Shown here in pieces: positions 51,389 to 55,374 of a stretch of 55,374 bases of DNA. The notes below the pieces were generated by a model. That model was not told the origin of the DNA. It saw nothing but the letters and a program-made list of their open reading frames with translations, and did no database searches. Where the stretch lies: contig NZ_ACJM01000016.1 in the NCBI RefSeq assembly GCF_000174415.1, positions 1 to 55,374 of the forward strand, read 5' to 3'. The DNA is from Dethiobacter alkaliphilus AHT 1. GTDB lineage: Bacteria; Bacillota; Dethiobacteria; Dethiobacterales; Dethiobacteraceae. Numbering within the stretch: position 1 is the first letter of the stretch; every line of letters begins with the position of its first letter. The position numbers were made by a program, and so were the translations under genes.

Positions 51389-52219
51389 TTATCCCAATAG
51401 TTGCAATACAGATTGAGGAGCCATATTAGCTTGAGCCAACATTGCTGTTGATGCTTGCTGAAGAATATTTGCTTTAGTAAAATCCATCATTTCTTTAGCC
51501 ATGTCTACATCTCTAATTCTTGATTCTGCTGCTTGCAAATTCTCTGCAGCATTATCTAGGTTTTTAATAGTATGCTCTAATCTGTTCTGCCAAGCACCTA
51601 GCTTTGAACGCCCTGCAGACACATCAGTAATAGCTGTATTTACTAATTCTACAAAATCTTGTGCCTTATCTGAATCAGATACGTCAACAACTAATGAACT
51701 AATAACATCATCCAGTTTAATCCCTTTAATGGTTAAATCTAATTCCATTTCCTCCCCTTTATTAGCACCTACTAAAAGGTTTACTTTACCCGCCGTGCCT
51801 GCAGTTCCATCTAATACATTCTCAGTGTTAAATTGGGTATTATTGTTAATTCTCGTTAGTTCTAGTTTTAATTCATCCAGTTCATCTTTAATTGATGTTC
51901 TGTCTGCCGCAACGTTAGTGTCATTAGCTGCCTGAACGGATAGCTCCCTCATTCGCTGAAGAATTGCATGCGCTTCCTGCAAAGATCCTTCTGCAGTTTG
52001 AATCATTGATATACCGTCTTGTGCATTTCTAGAAGCCTGTTGCAAACCCCTGATTTGACCTCTCATTTTTTCTGAAATTGAAAGCCCAGCAGCGTCATCT
52101 CCAGCCCGGTTGATTCTAAATCCTGAAGATAGCTTCTCCATTGAATTAGCACCTGAATTGTTGTTGATGCTCAACTGACGATGGGTGTTCATTGCCATGA
52201 TGTTGTTGTTAATTCTCAT
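51389..52219 (-). CDS. hag: Flagellin
   Basis: The 276-aa protein has conserved D0/D1 ends: MRINNNIMAMNTHRQLSINNNS and KLSSGFRINRAGDDAAGLSISEKMRGQIRGLQQASRNAQDGISMIQTAEG at the N-terminus, and RIRDVDMAKEMMDFTKANILQQASTAMLAQANMAPQSVLQLLG at the C-terminus. Only a short central part of about 75 residues lies between, so the outer domain is minimal. It has a sigma-D promoter and a CsrA-type leader. It is the only flagellin gene in the window. Confidence 0.97.
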   Translation of the reverse strand: MRINNNIMAMNTHRQLSINNNSGANSMEKLSSGFRINRAGDDAAGLSISEKMRGQIRGLQQASRNAQDGISMIQTAEGSLQEAHAILQRMRELSVQAANDTNVAADRTSIKDELDELKLELTRINNNTQFNTENVLDGTAGTAGKVNLLVGANKGEEMELDLTIKGIKLDDVISSLVVDVSDSDKAQDFVELVNTAITDVSAGRSKLGAWQNRLEHTIKNLDNAAENLQAAESRIRDVDMAKEMMDFTKANILQQASTAMLAQANMAPQSVLQLLG

Positions 52220-52226
52220 TTTTCTT

Positions 52227-52260
52227 CCTCCTTGAATTTATTGCCTCCATTCCTTTGGAG
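52227..52260 (-). promoter_or_regulatory. Putative CsrA-binding sites in the flagellin leader
   Basis: On the minus strand, CTCCA-AAGGAA-TGGAG (52260-52245) is a hairpin with GGA in its 6-base loop, the classic CsrA target. AAGGAGG at 52233-52227 supplies a second GGA inside the Shine-Dalgarno, seven bases before ATG. The arrangement mirrors the two-site hag leader of Bacillus. Confidence 0.7.
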
Positions 52261-52334
52261 ACTTTATTTACAGAAAAACAGCTCCTCGGCAGGTCGGCCG
52301 CCCCGCGAATTAGCTACTTTTTCTTTCACAAGTA

Positions 52335-52361
52335 TTATCGACAAGGTATCAACAAACTTTA
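52335..52361 (-). promoter_or_regulatory. Sigma-D (FliA) promoter for flagellin
   Basis: TAAA (52361-52358), a 15-base spacer and GTCGATAA (52342-52335) give a near-perfect sigma-28 promoter. Transcription would start near 52328, leaving a leader of about 110 bases. Confidence 0.9.
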
Positions 52362-52371
52362 TATAGAAGCA

Positions 52372-52806
52372 TTAATTTTTTTTTGAATCTATGAAAAACC
52401 CTTCCGATTGTAGTGAGGTCTTTTTATATAACACTCCAGCTTTTTTCTCTGCCTGAAACATGAGAATATCTTTTTTTACTTTATCCCGGCTTACCTGTAG
52501 ATAATCTGTGACTTTTTTATTCAAGATAGCGGTTTTCTGCAAAACCGAACGCATTTCATAGTGCAGGTTTTTAATTTCAGGAGAAAGCCCACCTTCATCG
52601 TTGGTAACAACAGAATCCTGTTGAAATTGAGTAATTTCATCCATTATTTGCTGCCTTTTGGAAAGAAGTTTATCTATTTGTTTCTGATCTTGAATGCCTT
52701 GAGCACACAGATCTGCTAAAGCTTCAGTTACACTATATATTACACGAAATAGCTGCAGTTGGTGTGACAGCTCCATCTCCGTGCTCAGATGTTCCAAGTC
52801 TGACAT
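52372..52806 (-). CDS. fliT: FliT-like flagellar chaperone (probable)
   Basis: The 144-aa helical protein follows fliD in the same operon, the place of fliT in many bacteria. It is rich in Gln and charged residues (LFRVIYSVTEALADLCAQGIQDQKQIDKLLSKRQQIMDEITQFQQ). Sequence similarity to FliT is weak to the eye, so the call rests mainly on place, size and fold type. Confidence 0.55.
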   Translation of the reverse strand: MSDLEHLSTEMELSHQLQLFRVIYSVTEALADLCAQGIQDQKQIDKLLSKRQQIMDEITQFQQDSVVTNDEGGLSPEIKNLHYEMRSVLQKTAILNKKVTDYLQVSRDKVKKDILMFQAEKKAGVLYKKTSLQSEGFFIDSKKN

Positions 52807-52824
52807 ACTCTGCCTCTCCCTATA

Positions 52825-54453
52825 TTAAAATTGCTGCAACTGCATCATTAGCCAATCGCCTTGTGAATGGAGTTGCTGTAATGCCTTTTCCATAGCGGTA
52901 AACCTTCGATAATACTGCTCTTCTCTGCGTTGCAGCATTTCATTGATACGATCAATCTGCCGGTTTACCTGTTTAATTTGATTATCATAATAGTTATCGA
53001 ACTCAGTTGTATCGCCTACAATTCCGGCCCGTTCCAGCAGTACTCCTTTCCTACCGTTGCTATTTCTCGTGGTGCGGATATTATCCTGAAGGATATCGCT
53101 TAAACGGTGAGCCAAGCCTGACTCCTGATAGCGCTGGGAACGATCTTCTGCGGACAAGTTTGGGCTATAGGAGATATCGGAGCGGCGGGCAAACAGATCC
53201 ACCACACTGTCGGGATTTTCAGCAATAGCAGCGCGCAAATCATTGCCACCGTTCTTGAGAACCAGTTTGCCGTTATCCAGATAATTGCGTGATGTTTCGA
53301 TACCGATGGAAGAGAGATGACCTTCTCCAACCATATCATAAAGAGCAGAGCGCATATTCCTCAGCATATTCTCCAACGCCGAGTCCCGACGTAAAAGGCC
53401 GCTTTGAGCTTTCTCCTCCCAGAGCTCAATCTCTCTGTCACTCATTGCTTCTTTCTGCTCATCTGTCAGGGGAGGGAAGCCGCGGAAACGTTCTTCATTT
53501 AACTTACCGCTGATATCATCAATTAACTGGTTATAGTCACTGATAAATTTTTCGATGGTATTAAAAATGGCATCGGTGTCTACCGATACATTTATTCTGA
53601 TTGTTTCAAGAGGAGCTTCAGGATCAACGGGCGGGTCAACTTGCTGATTTATGGAGTATGTAATACCGTCAATGGTAAAAGAGTTGGTCGTTCTGGTTCC
53701 TTCAAAACCATTGATTCTAAAAACCGCATCCCGACCGGATTGCCCCACTTCTCCTTCAGCATTTGGCACCAGACCAAGAGCGGAGAAGAAGTTACCACCG
53801 TCATCGGTGGTGATATGTCCTGCTCCCGTCTCCCTTGCGGTCATGGTAAAGGTGTCACTGAATGTGCTGTAGGAAACCTGCACACCAGCGTTACTATTAT
53901 TAATTCGTTGAAGGACGCTACCAAAAGTGTCACTTTCACTTATTTCAATTTCTACATCATTGATAGTCAAAGAAAATCGCCCATCCTCAAAATTAAGGAC
54001 GCCTTCGCCTGCCGCTTCCCCTAACTTACTACTGATAGTAGCCATTGTATCCGTCATGCTAAGCCGCATTCCTTCTTCATGACCAGCGGTAACTTCATTT
54101 GCTATCGCTTTAGCAGCAGTGGCACTCTGAAGCACTTGAAACGTAGACTCTCCCTGGAAAGCGATGGCGCCAGCACTGACGGAGACAATACCCGGCATGC
54201 TGGAGGTTGCTGACATTTTTTTCATTGCCGAGGCAGAAGTAAGGTTCGTCTCGGGTTTTAGGATATCAAAGTACTGGTCGCGAAAACTACGAACTTTGTT
54301 GGTCATTTCGCGGTACTGTTCTTTTTGCCACTGCAGCGTCTGGCGCTGCTGGAAAGTGCGGTCCACCTTCATGCGTTCCACACGCATCAGGTCGCGAATA
54401 ATCTGTTCTGTATCAAAGCCGGAGGCTATACCTCCGATACGTAATGTGCTCAT
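52825..54453 (-). CDS. fliD: Filament cap protein FliD
   Basis: The 542-aa protein starts MSTLRIGGIASGFDTEQIIRDLMRVERMKVDRTFQQRQTLQWQKEQYREMTNKVRSFRDQYFDIL. The middle region has ITINDVEIEISE-type segments and NGFEGTRTTNSFTIDGITYSI. The C-terminal FliD_C region has SDYNQLIDDISGKLNE and IDRINEMLQRREEQYYRRFTAMEKALQQLHSQGDWLMMQLQQF. It caps the growing filament. AAGGAGG precedes the ATG. Confidence 0.95.
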   Translation of the reverse strand: MSTLRIGGIASGFDTEQIIRDLMRVERMKVDRTFQQRQTLQWQKEQYREMTNKVRSFRDQYFDILKPETNLTSASAMKKMSATSSMPGIVSVSAGAIAFQGESTFQVLQSATAAKAIANEVTAGHEEGMRLSMTDTMATISSKLGEAAGEGVLNFEDGRFSLTINDVEIEISESDTFGSVLQRINNSNAGVQVSYSTFSDTFTMTARETGAGHITTDDGGNFFSALGLVPNAEGEVGQSGRDAVFRINGFEGTRTTNSFTIDGITYSINQQVDPPVDPEAPLETIRINVSVDTDAIFNTIEKFISDYNQLIDDISGKLNEERFRGFPPLTDEQKEAMSDREIELWEEKAQSGLLRRDSALENMLRNMRSALYDMVGEGHLSSIGIETSRNYLDNGKLVLKNGGNDLRAAIAENPDSVVDLFARRSDISYSPNLSAEDRSQRYQESGLAHRLSDILQDNIRTTRNSNGRKGVLLERAGIVGDTTEFDNYYDNQIKQVNRQIDRINEMLQRREEQYYRRFTAMEKALQQLHSQGDWLMMQLQQF

Positions 54454-54484
54454 GGGTGAAGCCTCCTTGTGTTAAAGATAAATC

Positions 54485-54763
54485 CTACTTCTTATCGTCT
54501 AGCATTGCGGCGGCGATTTTTTTGGTGTCCAGCGTATACTCGCCTTTGGCAATAGCTTCTTTGAGCTGCTCCACCCGCTCCGTTCTTACTTCGGGCGGAA
54601 CCGAGGCTGCTTTAACCAGTTCCTGCACTTTGGCTGCTTCGCCGGAAATGGAGAGCTTATCGCCCTTGGCAGATTCTTGAGGGCTTTTGGCCTTTGCTTT
54701 TTCGTCTGCCTGGGCTTTATAAAGTTTGTTAACCTGAATGCCGTGGTTGTTGTTAATTTTCAT
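54485..54763 (-). CDS. flgM: Anti-sigma-D factor FlgM
   Basis: The 92-aa protein starts MKINNNHGIQVNKLYKAQ and has the FlgM C-terminal helix region (DKLSISGEAAKVQELVKAA, RVEQLKEAIAKGEYTLDTKKIAAAML). It holds FliA inactive until exported through the finished hook. ATG 54763 has AAAGGAG upstream; the longer frame to 54868 runs through the promoter. fliD starts 31 bases after its stop. Confidence 0.93.
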   Translation of the reverse strand: MKINNNHGIQVNKLYKAQADEKAKAKSPQESAKGDKLSISGEAAKVQELVKAASVPPEVRTERVEQLKEAIAKGEYTLDTKKIAAAMLDDKK

Positions 54764-54794
54764 GGAAAACACTCCTTTAGCTTGCTCACCTATT

Positions 54795-54821
54795 GTATCG
54801 GCAGGATGGCAAATTACTTTA
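54795..54821 (-). promoter_or_regulatory. Sigma-D (FliA) promoter for flgM-fliD-fliT
   Basis: TAAA (54821-54818), a 15-base spacer and GCCGATAC (54802-54795) match at seven of eight -10 bases. FliA would thereby drive its own inhibitor, as in other systems. Confidence 0.88.
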
Positions 54822-54889
54822 CCCTCAGAATACAAAAATATATTTTTTGAGAAGATAAAGACAAACATATTGAGTAAGGTGGGATTTAG

Positions 54890-55351
54890 ATGTTATCGCT
54901 AACTAGCTGGAATCCGTACGGCGAATTTGCCAGGATGGCTGAAGAGCAGCGGCATATGCGTTTTCCCGACAGTCCGTTTCTGGATATGAAGGGGCAGCCT
55001 TATGACAGGATGCCCGGGCCGACCGTGGATATCCATGAAACGGAGAAGGAAGTGCTGGTCAGTGCGGAGATACCGGGAGCTAATCCGGATGAATTGGACA
55101 TTACCGTGGATGATATGCAGATTACTATAAGTGGAGAAATTAAGCGCCGGGCCGATAGGGAACGGGACGGCTACCGTATGGTGGAGAGGCGTTATGGTAG
55201 ATTCTCCAGGACCGTACCGCTGCCGGTGGAGGTAAAACCGGATGAAGCCTGGGCAGATTATCATCATGGTGTATTGGAAGTACGGATTAATAAAGTAGAA
55301 AACGGGCGGATACGCTCACGCAAATTAAAAGTAAATACACAGCAACACTAA
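54890..55351 (+). CDS. Small heat-shock protein Hsp20 family
   Basis: The 153-aa protein has a short N-terminal arm and the alpha-crystallin domain at about 42-145 (TVDIHETEKEVLVSAEIPGANPDELDITVDDMQITISGEIK, and YHHGVLEVRINK near the end). It is an ATP-independent chaperone. AAGGTGGG precedes the ATG. No CIRCE element is seen. It is divergent from flgM and not part of the flagellar set. Confidence 0.93.
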   Translation: MLSLTSWNPYGEFARMAEEQRHMRFPDSPFLDMKGQPYDRMPGPTVDIHETEKEVLVSAEIPGANPDELDITVDDMQITISGEIKRRADRERDGYRMVERRYGRFSRTVPLPVEVKPDEAWADYHHGVLEVRINKVENGRIRSRKLKVNTQQH

Positions 55352-55354
55352 AAA

Positions 55355-55374
55355 ATGCGACCGCCTGGTCGCAT
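55355..55374 (+). terminator. Probable terminator hairpin after hsp20, cut by the window end
   Basis: The 8-bp stem ATGCGACC (55355-55362) / GGTCGCAT (55367-55374) has loop GCCT. The T-run, if present, lies outside the window. Confidence 0.65.

Noticed and set aside
1-55374. CRISPR arrays, tRNA or rRNA genes, prophage or IS transposase genes.
   Set aside because: No spaced direct repeats, no tRNA-like cloverleaf and no transposase or phage protein motif was seen on either strand.

Overview
The window is one chromosomal stretch from an anaerobic Gram-positive bacterium of the class Clostridia. The gene order is of the Firmicutes fla/che type: FliY, CheC and CheD, FlhF-FlhG, FliW-CsrA, and sigma-D promoters. 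An indolepyruvate:ferredoxin oxidoreductase points to an amino-acid-fermenting or otherwise ferredoxin-based anaerobe. The genus cannot be fixed from the sequence; a Dethiobacter-like haloalkaliphile is only a guess. Most of the window has moderately high GC, except for an AT-rich patch around 49600-51400.

Left edge (1-5300, all minus strand): a broken aminotransferase behind a T-box leader, then iorB, iorA and a phenylacetate-CoA ligase, then an ACT-domain protein. Together these would deaminate aromatic amino acids, oxidise the aryl-pyruvates to aryl-acetyl-CoA, and interconvert aryl-acetyl-CoA and aryl-acetate. A REP-like pair of palindromes and a terminator lie between the ligase and the ACT gene.

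Main fla/che cluster (5314-41988, almost all minus strand, read from high to low coordinates): flgB-flgC-fliE-fliF-fliG-fliH-fliI-fliJ-fliK-flgD-(TIGR02530)-flgE-motA-motB-fliL-fliN2-[fliO'-fliP' duplicate]-fliO-fliP-fliQ-fliR-flhB-flhA-flhF-flhG-pilZ-fliA-DUF6115-(small membrane protein)-flgF-flgG, a terminator, a TPR gene, then fliM-fliN1, a terminator, then fliY-cheW-mcp-cheA-cheY-cheC-cheD-cheB-cheR. Genes mostly overlap or lie a few bases apart. One gene, fapA (DUF342), sits on the opposite strand inside the cluster. The leader before flgB carries a clear c-di-GMP-I (GEMM-I) riboswitch followed by a terminator hairpin. The whole early flagellar operon is therefore probably gated by c-di-GMP. 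A further structured, unassigned region lies next to it.

Late-flagellar region (42392-54763): five promoters fit the sigma-D (FliA) consensus TAAA-N15-GCCGATAA with exact 15-base spacers. They precede a FlaG-like gene plus a FlgN-like gene (minus), flaG-fliS (plus), flgN-flgK-flgL-fliW-csrA (plus), flagellin (minus) and flgM-fliD-fliT (minus). The flagellin leader has a GGA-in-loop hairpin plus a GGA-containing Shine-Dalgarno, as expected for CsrA control, and fliW-csrA are encoded nearby. A GGDEF/HD-GYP membrane protein and a PilZ protein add a c-di-GMP maker/breaker and effector. A FliB-type flagellin lysine methylase and an unknown helical protein sit in the AT-rich patch. The window ends with an Hsp20 gene and the start of its terminator.

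The oddities most worth checking are: the decayed tandem fliO-fliP copy; flhB, which appears to start at ACG and has NPTE in place of NPTH; a FliY with two complete CheC units; the structured element next to the riboswitch; and a T-box in front of an aminotransferase that adjoins an aromatic-acid catabolic set.
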